Of a stretch of 64,000 bases of DNA, positions 1-11,250 are shown piece after piece. This stretch comes from Nepenthes gracilis. Its lineage: Eukaryota > Streptophyta > Magnoliopsida > Caryophyllales > Nepenthaceae. Numbering within the stretch: position 1 is the first letter of the stretch; each line of letters opens with the position of its first letter. The notes beneath the pieces are model-generated. The model did no database searches and was not told the origin of the DNA. It saw only the letters and a list, made by a program, of their open reading frames with translations. The DNA lies in NCBI GenBank assembly GCA_033239525.1, contig BSYO01000004.1:12376037-12440036 (forward strand), written 5' to 3'. Position numbers and translations under genes: made by a program.

Positions 1-259
1 TTTTTGGTTGGAGGTTCCTTTTTGTTGTGTTATTGATTATGAATTTTGTTAAGAACATGAGTAATTGATTCATAATACATTAGACTTCTATAAATTTATG
101 ATGGTTAGTTATGCTTTCTTGCTCTGTCCTCATAGAGGGAGAATTATGTGTGATTTTGACCGTTGAACAATGAAGATTGAACAAACTGTACAGACTGTGG
201 CATGCCTACATAATGGTTGCTATGAGGTTGAACAAGAGCCTGGTGTTTGGTTGGCTTTG
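1..259 (-). other. Sequence beyond the left LTR-like arm
   Basis: Read on the minus strand, this follows directly from the left LTR-like arm. An open stretch of about 68 codons starts inside the arm and runs through it, with a Pro/His/Gln-rich composition. If the arm is an LTR, this would be the leader or start of the internal region of a Copia-type element running off the window. No gag or pol motif is visible, so this is inferred from position only. Confidence 0.3.
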
Positions 260-660
260 TGACGTAGGGAGGAGGGGAAAAGTAAAGAGAAGAATAATAG
301 AGTGTAGAGATAAGAACAAAAATTAGAGGGGTAGAGACAAGGAGAAACAATCAAGGGAGACAAAGGGAAGAAAGTCACAATTATTCAATTACAATTAATT
401 TCTCAAACATTTATTCATCAATCAATCATCCAAAAATGAGAGCATAGAGTCTTTATAAAGAAAATTTTAGGTCTAAGATAATTTGGTAACAAATTATCTA
501 TTGCTAAAAATAAGAAAGCGCAATAAAATAAAATTACACTAAAATAAAACACAATAAAATTAAATTAGAATTTTTTCCAATAAGAAAAATAAATAAACGC
601 CAATAAAATTATAATATCTTCTAAAATCTTTTTGAAATATTTGATGTGATATCCGTATTA
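260..660 (-). repeat. Left inverted arm, LTR-like (401 bp)
   Basis: This is the reverse complement of 1,293-1,695 with scattered mismatches. On the minus strand it starts near TAATACGGATATCAC, continues through AT-rich DNA, a TATAAAGA box, a GAATAAATGTTTGA segment and a long pyrimidine-rich tract, and ends CCCTACGTCA. An AT-rich upstream part, a TATA-like box, a pyrimidine-rich leader and a terminal CA are typical of a plant LTR. It could instead be one arm of a large foldback element; no TSD was found to decide. Confidence 0.6.
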
Positions 661-1292
661 ACTCTCCCCGAGTTGTTGGGACTCGACCCCGTCGAGTAAA
701 CCTCGGTAATCAATCCCCCAACCACAAGCTGAGTGGTTGGGCAGCCCTCCGACGATGGTGGTAGACTCGTATAAGGGGGACTGAAAACTGACAGAGAGAC
801 CTATATCTTCAGAAGGAAGTGAATTTGGGCTTAGAAAAGTGTACTCCTACTGGCTCTGATAGAATTTCAAAAGGTCTGGGTCGAACTGCTGTAGTGCTTC
901 TCGAAAAATCCAAACATTTTCAAACTATGGTTAGCCAACCCAACGAATTAGGAAGCGATGAATAGCTCCATCCCTAGTAAATATAACTTGCTCATCTAAA
1001 ATAGTATCAATTTTATCATGGTGTGCTGGGAGGGAGTAAGAGAGGGAAGTGGCGCAAGGGAGGACAAACGGTCAATAGGGGGTACATGCGGGGGGATGGA
1101 AAAGGGATCTCCAGGTGAAAAAAAGTTGCCTTTATACGCAATTAAATCTTCCACATTGAAAGGATGATGAAAATCAAAATGAAATGGAATGTCAAGAATA
1201 TATGCATTTGATCCAATACACTATAAAATTTTAAATGAATCAGTACTACGAGTCTTCAATTTATAGACATGCCTGGGCAGGCGCTGTTCAAT
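661..1292. other. Spacer between the inverted arms
   Basis: 632 bp of moderately GC-rich DNA between the two arms, with no reading frame of note. On the minus strand a TATCAGAGCC string near 858-868 resembles part of a Copia primer-binding site (usual form TGGTATCAGAGC), so older retroelement debris may be present. Otherwise nothing is recognised. Confidence 0.35.
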
Positions 1293-1695
1293 TGATGCGC
1301 ACATCACATCAAATATTTTAAGAAGATTTTAGAAGATATTATGATTTTATTGGCTTTTATTTATTTTTCTTATTGGACAAGATTCTAATTTAATTTTATT
1401 GTGTTTTATTTTAGTATAATTTTATTTTATTACGCTTTCTTATTTTTAATAATAAATAATCTGTTACCAAATTATTTTAGACATAGTATTTTTTTTATAA
1501 AGACCCCATACTCTCATTTTTGGATGATTAATTGATGAATAAATGTTTGAAAAATTGATTGCAATTGAGTAATTGTAACTTCCTTCCCTCTCTCCCATGG
1601 TTGTTTCTCCATCTTGTCTCTATCCCTCTGGTCTTTATTCTTGTCTCTACTCCTCTATTATTCTTCTCTCTAGTTTTTCCCTCATCCCTACATCA
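1293..1695 (+). repeat. Right inverted arm, LTR-like (403 bp), facing the BPC gene
   Basis: This begins TGATGCGCACATCAC and ends CCCTACATCA, so it has TG...CA ends. It matches the left arm in reverse complement over its full length (401 against 403 bp). A TATAAAGACC box near 1,495 and a pyrimidine-rich tract from about 1,578 suggest an LTR promoter and leader reading toward the BPC gene, whose start codon is about 750 bp downstream. The open frame at 1,559-1,945 begins inside the arm and shows no protein motif, so I do not call it a gene. Confidence 0.6.
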
Positions 1696-2443
1696 AATTA
1701 GTATTAAAGATAAAAATCCTACCCTTTTACCTTCAGCACCATCACCACCCCACCAGCAACTACAGCATCCCCACCAGCATCTGTACCATCCCACCAGCAC
1801 CGCCATCCAATGCCCAGCTTGCCACATTCGTCCTGTGCAACTAGCTACATTACTAACTCCGCTACCCACTGTCCCACCACCAATTGGCCACCCTACAAAG
1901 GCCTTACTGTGTATCTGCCGGTCCATCAATACCACTGCCTCCTAATGTTTGTTTTTGTCTCTATAGGAAAAAAAAAAAAGGAGTGCTTTTTTTTGTTGAG
2001 CACCTCTGTTTAAGTGTTCTGTTTGTAAAAAAAAGGGACAAAGAAACAGAAAAGTAGGCACAGAAGCTGACACCCGCTCTCTGCATCCCTACCTCAACCA
2101 AGTGAGGAACTGATACTTGTGGATCATCTGGTAAAAATTAAAAAGAAAGTTACTCTTTAAGGATGATAGCTTTCTATTGTCAAGCTGCTGAGAATATTAA
2201 GGTGCTTCATTTCTGTATTTGTGCTTGCAGGGAAATATGCATCTCTTTGTACCAAATCATTAAGGATTAATTCTGGCGGTACCCTTTTCTCCATTAATAA
2301 TCTGCTTTTGTTTTCCGTTTCCCTATCCTCCCTTGGGCTCAGAATTAGTGGCTGGATAACTTGGTATCTGTCGGCTGAAACAGTTTAATTAAAGGTGTCA
2401 AAGGTAGTAGTACCATCTGCAGTTGATCATTTTTGGCTGTAAG
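1696..2443 (+). promoter_or_regulatory. Upstream and 5' UTR region of the BPC gene
   Basis: After the LTR-like arm come about 250 bp of Pro/His-codon-like sequence and an A-run at 1,968-1,980. A plausible untranslated leader follows. One candidate 5' UTR intron is 2,131-2,230 (donor GTAAAA after CATCTG, acceptor CTTGCAG). No clear TATA box or start site can be fixed by eye. Transcript evidence would be needed to say whether the upstream LTR arm contributes a promoter. Confidence 0.35.
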
Positions 2444-3656
2444 ATGGATGACGACAGGCATCGTGAAAATGGAAGAAACAAACCAGATATGTACAAAACA
2501 GCTCAAAGTCAGGTACGTTAAGGCATGAAATTAGTAGTATTGTTTTATTTGTGGCCTTTTTCTTTTTGTCCTTCTGAGAAATTTCGACTGTTTTTGCTTG
2601 ATGTATGCTCTTGCTGACGTTATTTTCCCTTGCTGTTATTTTCAGTGGTTGATGCAGCATCAACCATCAATGAAACAAATTATGTCCATTATGGCTGAAA
2701 GAGATGCTGCCATTCAAGAACGAAATATGGCTCTTAATGAAAAGAACAAGGCCTTGGAAGAGAGAGACTTGACAATAATGCAGCGAGATGCCGCAATCCA
2801 GGAAAGGAATGAGGCCTTAATGGAGCGGGATAATGCACTCGCTGCTCTTCAATTCCAGCAGAACTCATTGAACGGTGAGAACACAACTTGCCCACCAGGA
2901 TGCCAAATGTCATGTGGGGTAAAATATATGCTCCATGACGGTGAAGCTTCCTATGATGCCAGAGAAGTACCGGTGGCTGATGGTGTCTCATTATCCTCAG
3001 CGCCTTCTGAGAGTGCAAAGCCCTGGAAAGTTAAACGGGCCAAGGGGCCTAAGACAATGCCCAATAACAAAAAGGCTCGTAAACCCTCACGGAAGGTTAA
3101 GAGGGAAGATGATGACTTGAACAAGACGATTATTGGTGAGCCCCGAGAATGGAAAGGTGGGCAAGAAAATGGTGGTGAAGATTTTAAGCAGTTGTCGGCG
3201 CTGAAGCCCGATTGGAAGGTTCAGGATCTCGGGACGATTATTGGTGAGCCCCGAGAATGGAAAGGTGGGCAAGAAAATGGTGGTGAAGATTTTAAGCAGT
3301 TGTCGGTGCTGAAGCCCGATTGGAAGGTTCGGGATCTCGGGTTGAACCGGGCAGTGTTTGATGAATTGTCTATGCCTCCACCCGTCTGCTCGTGCACGGG
3401 AGTTTACCGGCAGTGCTATAAATGGGGTAATGGAGGGTGGCAGTCTGCATGCTGCACAACCACCGTGTCCATGTACCCATTGCCGACAGTGCCCAACAAG
3501 CGACATGCCCGAGTCGGAGGACGAAAAATGAGTGGAAGTGCCTTTTACAAATTGATTAACCGGCTGGCTGCAGGAGGCCATGATTTGTCGACTCCCTTGG
3601 ATCTCAAGGGGCATTGGGCCAAGCATGGGACAAATCGTTACATCACCATCAGGTAG
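2444..3656 (+). CDS. BPC: BASIC PENTACYSTEINE (BBR/BPC) GAGA-binding transcription factor, group II, two exons
   Basis: Nuclear regulator that binds GA/CT repeats. Model: exon 1 at 2,444-2,512 (23 codons, MDDDRHREN start), intron 2,513-2,645 (GTACGT...TTTCAG), exon 2 at 2,646-3,656, giving 359 residues. The ATG at 2,598 lies in the intron and is rejected. Residues about 24-35 read [12 protein letters not shown], and about 41-92 form a repeating ERD/ERN coiled coil, both typical of group II BPCs (BPC4/BPC6 type). A Lys/Arg-rich nuclear-localisation stretch lies near 151-176. The C-terminal DNA-binding domain (about 256-359) holds the five cysteines (271, 273, 280, 292, 293), the WGNGGWQS and [12 protein letters not shown] motifs, and ends TNRYITIR. 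It looks intact. Oddity: residues 184-255 are a 36-residue segment present twice in tandem. Neighbours are transposons only. Confidence 0.93.
2513..2645 (+). other. Coding intron of the BPC gene
   Basis: 133-bp intron with donor CAG|GTACGT and acceptor TTTTCAG|TGG, between codons 23 and 24 (phase 0). Removing it joins the MDDDRHREN leader to WLMQHQPSM, the arrangement expected for group II BPC proteins. The sequence between has an in-frame ATG that does not belong to the family. Confidence 0.88.
3126..3341 (+). repeat. 108-bp in-frame tandem duplication inside the BPC coding region
   Basis: Two adjacent copies, 3,126-3,233 and 3,234-3,341. I count two base differences between them, both changing the residue (Ala/Val and Gln/Arg). 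Each copy encodes 36 residues starting [12 protein letters not shown] and ending DLG. In related proteins as I know them this segment occurs once, just before the pentacysteine domain. The near identity points to a recent event. Confidence 0.9.
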
Positions 3657-3691
3657 GGCCCTGGGATTCTGAATTGGGTAGAAAATGCAGA

Positions 3692-3716
3692 ATATATATA
3701 TATATATATATATATA
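3692..3716. repeat. (AT)n microsatellite in the BPC 3' UTR
   Basis: About 12 AT units beginning 35 bp after the BPC stop codon, so probably transcribed in the 3' UTR. Confidence 0.85.
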
Positions 3717-6436
3717 GGCCTTTAATCTCAGGGTCGTTGGCCGTGAGGAAGGACGGACCTGAAGTTGGTAGTATTAAGGTAACCTGCCAATGTTGCTCTC
3801 CTTACGATTCTTCCACAGATTCTACAATATATCCACCCCCACCCCCCCCTCCCCTTCCCCGAAAACAAAACTGCTCATGGAAAAGGAAAATGATAATAAT
3901 AAACAAGAGAGATAGATGCCAACGTTTTCGTTGTCTTCCTGCCACTCTTGATAAATTGCTGCTGCCGAGCGCTATCGCCACGGACACCATCCACTACTAC
4001 TGTATGTTAAATAGGCAAATAATGGATGGTTGGAGGATGGGGAAGGGTTTTCATATATCATGTTGATCACGATTTGTTCGTGAAGCAGTTCTCCTTGTAA
4101 TGGAAGGGTAGATTGGAGGAAGCTCCGTAGAGATGGAGAGAAGTTTATTTTTTTATATTTTTTTCATCCATTTTTAAAAAGATAATTATAATTTGATTAT
4201 TTAAAAAAATTAAAAGATTAGTTAAAATTAATTATTTTAAAATAATTATATTATAATTATTTATTTGAAAATAAACACTTTGGATGGGAAAAATGATTGT
4301 CTTTGTTTTTTAAATAAATGAAGCCTCCCTTGATCTATGCATGCGTTGCATGAAGATAAAGTGGTTTAGTTCTTTTTTTTTTTTAATTAGGTTTTTTTAA
4401 TCTTTTTTAATGTTTTAAAGGTAATATAGGATAGTGGTTTTATCTTTTTATATTAGAATAATAGATTATAATAACTGGGTAAATAAGGAAGTTGAATATT
4501 TAGAAAATTTATATTAAAATTCTTTCAAAGCTATGGTCGAGGCTTATCGCCGAAGCCCAGTCGCCCCAATTTCGTTTCGGTGTTCGTCGACGTGAACCAA
4601 CTCCTAAGCCACCAATCGAAGAAAGAGCGCTGAGTTGTGCTGTTAATGTGATATTTTGCTCTGAACAATTCAACTTGAAGAACACGAAAAAAGTATACTA
4701 TGCATTGTCATCTTTTATATTTAATTATGTTTTATATTAATAAAATTAAATTTTAAACTTTAATTAAAAATAAGATTTTCTAGCACAGTAACTATCAATA
4801 AACTTTGATTTGTAGAAACGGTGAAAATCAATTTGAGCTTGCCTTCTATATAGAAGATGTGACCATTTGAAACTAATCATGTACATTTAAAATATTTATT
4901 ATAATATTTTTATTAAACTTTATATTAGTCGAAAGAGGTTATAAATGAAAGTGTGAAAATGCTATCTGGATTCAAAAATTAACATGTGGCACCTATCCAA
5001 GTTTGAAGTGGGCCCAAAATGTGTCATATACATTGCGCCCGTGCATATGGGTTAGGAATTCATATCATAATATTGCTAAAGGAATTTTCACATATATTTA
5101 ATTATAAGGTTTATGAGAATTTCAGGGGGGGGGGGAGCCTTTTATTTATTTATTTTTATTTGAAATTATAGAGCAAAATTAAGAGGGGTGATTTTTTTTT
5201 TTTTTTTTGGGACACCAGAGACGCTTAACAGTGGGCGTTGTTGCTTGAACTCCAGTTATCTGGGTTGCAAAATAAAAATCCTTGTAAAAATAACAGTATA
5301 TGATATTACTGATATATATAACTATAAAACAGTAAAAAAATACAATCAAATATTTTTTTTATTTTTTTCACATATGTTTTATATTTTAGTAGTTTAAAAT
5401 ATGATAAATAGGATAATATTTTAATATAATATAATATTTTATAGGTATCTTAAATTTGAATTTCGATATGAGAGATTCTGAATCTAACTCTTGAACCTTT
5501 TAACTCGGATCTTGCATACCAAAAACTAAAACAAGATTTTTAGAGGAATTGAGACTTTCTCTTTAATTATCCTCCAACACTTAAATTAATTTTTAAATTT
5601 AACAATTAAGTTAAGAAGATAAATAAAAAGAGAATGCATGGAGGAATGGATTTTTAGGTTCTACGAGAGTCTTTATGAGGAGGACGAGTTATTTTGAAAG
5701 ATAAATTTTAAACCTCTTTATGAAAGCTGAGTACTACAAAATTATTCTTTACAAATTATAATAATCAACTAATAACTAGAATACTCTAAGGATATAGATG
5801 GTAGTAATCTATCCCTCTAATTGCAATCCATCCCCTTCATGTGATGACGGGGTTAATATATATAGTGACATAGAAATCAATGATCAATTCTCCCGTACTT
5901 GGGTGACAAGCCACAATTTAGAAATTGGGTTAGTTATCAGCTGATCAGGTTAATAGCCACTATGCACATTCTAGGTTATGTATCATGGGATTTATTGTTT
6001 GTGCTGATTGTGCTAATCACGTGTAGAAAATAAGCTATCTATTGGAGAATATAATATCAGTTAAGTGTGGTCAGTAAGCCGACCACTTAATAAAACTTCT
6101 TGGCTTCCTTCAACCCACTTCTCTGATTCGTGTTGACCACCTCTCAGGACATTATTTGGACATTGACTAATTTTGAGTGGTGAGAATTTTTGTTGGTATC
6201 CATTGGGCCACTTTTAGGCCCAATCTCGCTGGCTTGCACTAATCAACGTTGGTATCACCGAGACTTGTTGATAGGTCAGATTAGTATTGAACACGAACAC
6301 TAACCCCTCATCGTTAAAGTTTGAAATGAAGCTTCAAGAATATAAGGATCTGCCATGTCAACTTATTCTTTTCAACAAATTAGATATTCCTCCATAATAA
6401 AAGTTGGCATCTTTGCATTGTCATGCCATGGTGGTT
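3717..6436. other. Intergenic region without recognisable genes
   Basis: This begins with the probable 3' UTR of the BPC gene. It holds a C-rich run at 3,833-3,861, very AT-rich DNA at 4,140-4,510, a short GC-richer patch at about 4,530-4,640, a G-run near 5,126-5,135 and a T-run near 5,192. The part from 5,880 to 6,436 is flanking DNA in front of the nested retrotransposons. I see no supported gene or element. Confidence 0.6.
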
Positions 6437-6792
6437 ATGTCTATTACGAACCCGAATTAAAGTAGGTCAAAATGATAAATAATTGAATACTAAATAATAG
6501 ATAAATAAATTTGAAATCAGATGTGATATAAATAGACAAGTCATAAATTTTATTATCCGAATAATAATAATAAATAGGTCCCAAAACCCATCACAGCATC
6601 TAATTGGATAACCATTTGAACAATATAACCACAACCTACTCTACATATCCCAATGGAGGTATCCAAATAGTGACAATAACTCATCCAGATAATATAATAA
6701 ATTCATAAAGTCTCAATACACTATTCAAAGGCCTATACCCGGCTAATCCAACAATCAAATTGCAACCCATACAGATCAATAATGTCTAAATG

Positions 6793-6842
6793 AATATAAT
6801 ACTAACCACTTTTTTTTTTGTAAGTAAATATAATACTGACCA
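6793..6842 (-). mobile_element. Ultra-short retroposon scar with 16-bp TSD
   Basis: An 18-bp insert (6,809-6,826: C, ten T, GTAAGTA) is flanked by the direct repeats AATATAATACTAACCA (6,793-6,808) and AATATAATACTGACCA (6,827-6,842), with one mismatch. The partner LTR has the site once. A poly(A) stretch on the minus strand preceded by TACTTAC matches the 3' end of the LINE-type insertion at 58,578-60,142. This suggests an extremely 5'-truncated copy of that kind of element. Confidence 0.7.
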
Positions 6843-7074
6843 CAATATGTGATACCGCGTTAGATCACGTCTAGCTCTTACAAGATATCTAAGTCCTCTA
6901 CTCGGAAGTGATAGAATAAAAAATATGAGTATAAAACTCAACAAATAATATATATATACAATTAAATAATTATATCCAATAAATTAAAAGGAGGGTCCAT
7001 AAATATATTTTAAATAGATAACAAATATAAATCAGATATCATAAAGTTAATGGTGATAGATAACCAGATATATC

Positions 7075-7350
7075 CCCATTGAAAGAGGTGCCATAGATAA
7101 GGTACCATGCCATAGATACAACACTTGACAACAGATAGCCATAAATATGGCTCAATCACAAATATGACTTTGTGCCACAGATATGGCACTTGACAATAAA
7201 TCGCCTCAGAAATGACTCTGTGCCACAAATATAACACTTGACAATAGATAGTCATAGACATAGCTCCGTGCCACAGATACAACACTGGACAATAGATAAC
7301 CATAGATACAGCTTTGTGTTATAGATACGACACTTGATAACAGATAGTAG
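7075..7350. repeat. 48-bp minisatellite in the element B 3' LTR
   Basis: About six diverged tandem units containing CCATAGATACGACACTTG followed by ACAGATAGCCA. The same array has about 13 units in the partner LTR. Open frames here (Tyr/Cys/Leu/Trp-rich) come from the repeat and are not genes. Confidence 0.85.
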
Positions 7351-8200
7351 ATGTGATATAAAAATATACAGTATCAAATATTTAGTTATTATTGTAGGAA
7401 ATAATAAAATCCTCAAATATATATAAATCCAGAGCAAAACTCCAAACAATCAGTAAAATACATGCATGCACGGAGAGAAAACTAATAGGCTAGGTAAAAA
7501 TTGCATGCACAGATATTAAATCACCAAACAATAGTCAAAATATATCAGATGCAAAAATAAATTAAAGATAGGGTTTATAAATATTTACCTCAATCTTAAA
7601 ACAAATAGATATAATAAAAGAATATTCCGATCTCTTTTTCCTCTCTCATCTTTCTCTCTCCTATTGCGCGCCCCTTTTCTCCTCCTCCCCTACGCCTTTG
7701 TCTCCTTCTGTCTCTCTCTCTCTCTCTCCTACTCTACCTTCCTCCTACGCACACCTCTCTCTCTTTTTTCTTTCCTTCTCTTGCGCGTTCTTTCTTTCTT
7801 CTCTTTCTCTTCTCTTTCCCTACTCTCTCCCTCTTATGCTTTGCTTCTCTCAATCTTTCTCTTCCTTCTCCCACACACCTTTTTCTCCTCATTTTAATTT
7901 TATTTTTTTTTTTCTATGTATTTTTTTTTTTCTTTTCTTCTTTTTCTTTCACACAAAACGCTTGCACAGACCATTGCTGCGCCTAAATAGCCCATTGGTG
8001 CTTGAAAGCCACCTAGGGTGAGCCTCGGCCACTAGCCCATAGCAAACGGTACTTAGGTGCCACTCAAGCATGCTTTAAACCAACCCGCTGATTTGAATAT
8101 TTTTTAAATTTTTATAATATTTAATAAATTTTAATACCTTCAAAATATCCAAAATAACAAATATTACCAAAATGACTCAAAAAAGAATCTGGGTATTACA

Positions 8201-8217
8201 TTTGTCCCCTCCTTTTA
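8201..8217 (-). other. Polypurine tract of element B
   Basis: On the minus strand AAAAGGAGGGGACAAA lies directly before the TGTAATACCC start of the 3' LTR, the expected place for the plus-strand primer of an LTR retrotransposon. Confidence 0.75.
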
Positions 8218-9092
8218 TAGATTTTGTTCTCAAAATTTACATACCACAAAATTTAAACAGATTTCTTCTAGACTTCTCCATTGTATTACCCAGCTGCTTC
8301 CTTAACTAAATAATTTCTCCAAAGCACCATAACCAATGGAATCCTCAACACCTGATCATTTCTATCCATATCTAATTAGAACTTCAATATAAGGAAAATT
8401 CTCGTCGATTAACAATGGCTCAAACTCGATTACATGTAAAGGATTATCCACATATTTTCTCATAATAAATACATGGAATACATCATGCTTATCCACCAAA
8501 CTTGGAGGCAAGGCCAATATAGGCCACCTCATCGATCTGTTGAAAACCTCGAACGGCCTAATGAACCTTAACTTAAATTTACCCTTTTTACCTCAACCTC
8601 AAAATTTTTTTCATCGGAGATACTTTTAGAAACAAATGATTGCCCACATAGAAACTCAAATCAATTTTCAAGTCAGATCTCTTGCTTCAACCTCAAATCA
8701 GATCTTAAAACCTATGAGCCATAAGTCTACATGCTTCCGCTATGCTATTCTAATTGATCATCCATTTGCGAATTAAACACTATATTAGATTCCAACTTAG
8801 TACCCATTTCCTAAAGCAAATTTTTTTTTCAAAATGTTGACACAAATCTCATATCACAATCATAAACCTCAAAACTAAAATACATTGCAGCCTCACCATC
8901 TCACTAATATACCGATTGGCCAACTTATTTTGCGAATACCTCATCTGAATTGGTAAAAAATGGGCCGACCTCATCAACCAAACCACAATCACCCAAATAG
9001 CATCTATATTCTTCGCCATCTTAGGCAATCCCTAAACAGAACCCATTAAGATATGCTCCCATTTTTAATTGGGAATCGATAGAGGGCGCAAA
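8218..9092 (-). pseudogene. Element B integrase, catalytic to C-terminal part (remnant)
   Basis: Minus-strand translation around 8,947-9,035 gives the start of a Ty3-type integrase core (GLPKMAKNIDAIWVIV, then RSAHFLPI). Around 8,600-8,690 it gives the C-terminal part (VGNHLFLKVSPMK), then EVAYIGL. Order and spacing fit a Gypsy integrase, followed by the polypurine tract and LTR. Stops interrupt it repeatedly. Its upstream pol sequence continues at 44,789 on the far side of element C. Confidence 0.8.
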
Positions 9093-11250
9093 TATGATGG
9101 ACTGTATTCAAATCGGGATCCGGTAAGGTCCCATCTGTATGATATCCATCAAACTAAACACAAACCTGTAATATTTACCTGTACAAATATATATATATGT
9201 CACACTAACAAACACACATGATCTAAAAGCCACAGAATCTAATATTTGGCTCCAACGTCATATCTCCAAATATATTGTCGGTACAATAAAGATGCCACTA
9301 GGTACTTAAAGTGAACCATAATAACTTGTAAAAGTATATACAATCATTAATGTACAGCGAAAATAAACTCATATGTAAACCATCAATATGAACAAAATAC
9401 ATCGATACATATCCATCTAAAAAATTTACACAAATCCTCCATACATATGCACAAAACTACAAAATCTGAGTCTACAAAATGATCTTCCAAATTCGCAGTC
9501 TAGCCCACTAAAAATCTCTACTCCACCTTATCAAGCATAAGTTTATGCTTATCTAAAGGTAAGAAAATAATAAGGAGTGAGCCGAATACCCAACAAGTTA
9601 CAAGTATAACAAAGACAATGTATTATACTTTAAAATAAATCGAGAGAACAGGATAGGATCATAATGCAGATGTATAAATGTAAAAATATGACCAAATATA
9701 TTTTTGGAATACATTTAACTTTCATATCTTATTTCTGATTTTCTTTGGATACAGATATTGCATTTAAATTTATTATCTTACTTCTAAATCTTTTAGTTCT
9801 AAAATATATAGAAGCTTTATTCATATTTAGGAATCAGGGTTAGTAGGCCTTATCAACTAATTGAGAAGATATCGAAAAAATAGATTGTATTCACTCCACA
9901 CAATCGAAATGCCTTATACCTTTAATTCTGCTAGAAGCCAGAACATACAGAATTTATCACATAAACTCCCACGACAGCGCATTTTTCTTGATACCCCTAT
10001 AATATCCTAAGGCATACCAAGAAATACAATCATCTGAAATATAAATCTTTTGTCCAATTTTATAATTACTTTACATAGTTCAAATTGAAAATCTTGTACA
10101 AGTATACGGATACTGATAATGGGTAATGGGTAATGAATACGATTAACAAATAATGGATATTGACAATGGATAATAAATAACTAATATAGATGATAGATAC
10201 CGATACTGACGATGGATAAGAAATAACGAAACTGATGACAGGTATCGATACTGACAATGGATAACAAATTACAGAATCCCAATTTCTCGTTGAAGATTCA
10301 AATTTCATATTCTAACAGAAATAGGTATACATTTCATATACTTGGAATAAATTTATATAATTCCATATTCTTACAAACACAGATACATATTCAGTATTCT
10401 TGTGAACTTATTCTAACCATGTTGAGCCAAATAAAATATTATAACTTTCAAACCACAAATGTCTTCACAAAAGGCACCCCACATAATTTTTGGAACATAC
10501 AAAATATTATATACAAAGTACATGTAAACAAATATCAAATAATTAAGGTAAAAATATTCAAAAAGTTAGGATTCTAATTTTCTAAAGTTAAATCATGTAT
10601 AAACCCCAAAATAAACGGAAGAAAATAGTGGGGCATGGGGTTGGGGTTTCCAACGAACACAATACCTCTCAAAATTTTGAAATTGGACACAAAATTAACA
10701 TATTTACATTCTCAATACATGAGTATCATAAAATACATATTATGATGGATATCGGAATAAAAATATTCGAAAAAAATGGAATAAAAAGTGTAACAAAAGA
10801 AAGAAAAGTATATGGATGCGCTTACCTCAACCCGGTCTACAACTTTCTCAACTAGTTTTAAGCCAAAAACGAACCCGAGAGCCTCAATCTCCTCTTCTCT
10901 CTCTTCTCCTTTGCGCTCTCTTGCTCTCCTCTCTCTCTGGTATGCGTAAAATGACGAAAAAAGAAACCCGTGCGCACTTAAATATACAAACTAGTGCTCG
11001 AGCGCTAATCGAACGTACATCAAGCTTGGCATACCCTGGAATTGGCACCTCTTGTCGGTGCTTGAGCAACCAATGGGCGCCACTTCCCTAGAATGGGTGG
11101 CCTAGCTCTGCCTCAGTTACCTAGCAGGCATACTCCCCTTTCATCCTCTTCCGCTTCTGAAACTTAAATTCCCGTATGCATTATATCTATTTTTTATTAT
11201 ATTAATTTAATTACTCCTAATTACTATAATTTAAAAATCGAAACCTCACA
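9093..11250 (-). repeat. Element C 3' LTR (2,158 bp)
   Basis: On the minus strand it starts TGTGAGGTTTCG at 11,250 and ends near 9,093, aligning with 14,249-14,634 plus 42,967-44,788. Inside are a CTCGAG-containing patch near 10,990, a purine tract, an open mini-frame and a splice-donor-like GAG|GTAAGCGC at 10,826/10,825. The LTR start is preceded by GCGGGAGAGT (11,251-11,260 on plus: ACTCTCCCGC), the polypurine tract. Confidence 0.85.

Larger units (their letters stand above)
6442..8200 (-). repeat. Element B 3' LTR (1,759 bp)
   Basis: Matches 47,126-49,254 over its length. On the minus strand it begins TGTAATACCCAGATTC and ends at TATTACGAACCC on the plus strand (terminal dinucleotide mutated). 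It contains about 6 copies of a 48-bp minisatellite at 7,075-7,350, a purine-rich tract (pyrimidine on plus, 7,630-7,970), and a small retroposed scar at 6,809-6,826. It is about 370 bp shorter than its partner, mainly because it has fewer minisatellite units. Confidence 0.85.

Noticed and set aside
2598..2645. Upstream ATG of the long BPC frame as the start codon
   Set aside because: These 48 bp lie between a good donor (2,513) and acceptor (2,645); removing them gives the family-typical N-terminus from the ATG at 2,444.
3087..3626. 179-codon frame antisense to the BPC gene
   Set aside because: It is the mirror of a conserved coding region and has no motif of its own.
7664..8021. Ser/Leu/Phe-rich frames that look like membrane proteins
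   Set aside because: They come from the pyrimidine-rich tract of an LTR; the same region in the partner LTR (48,659-49,171) does the same in a different sequence.
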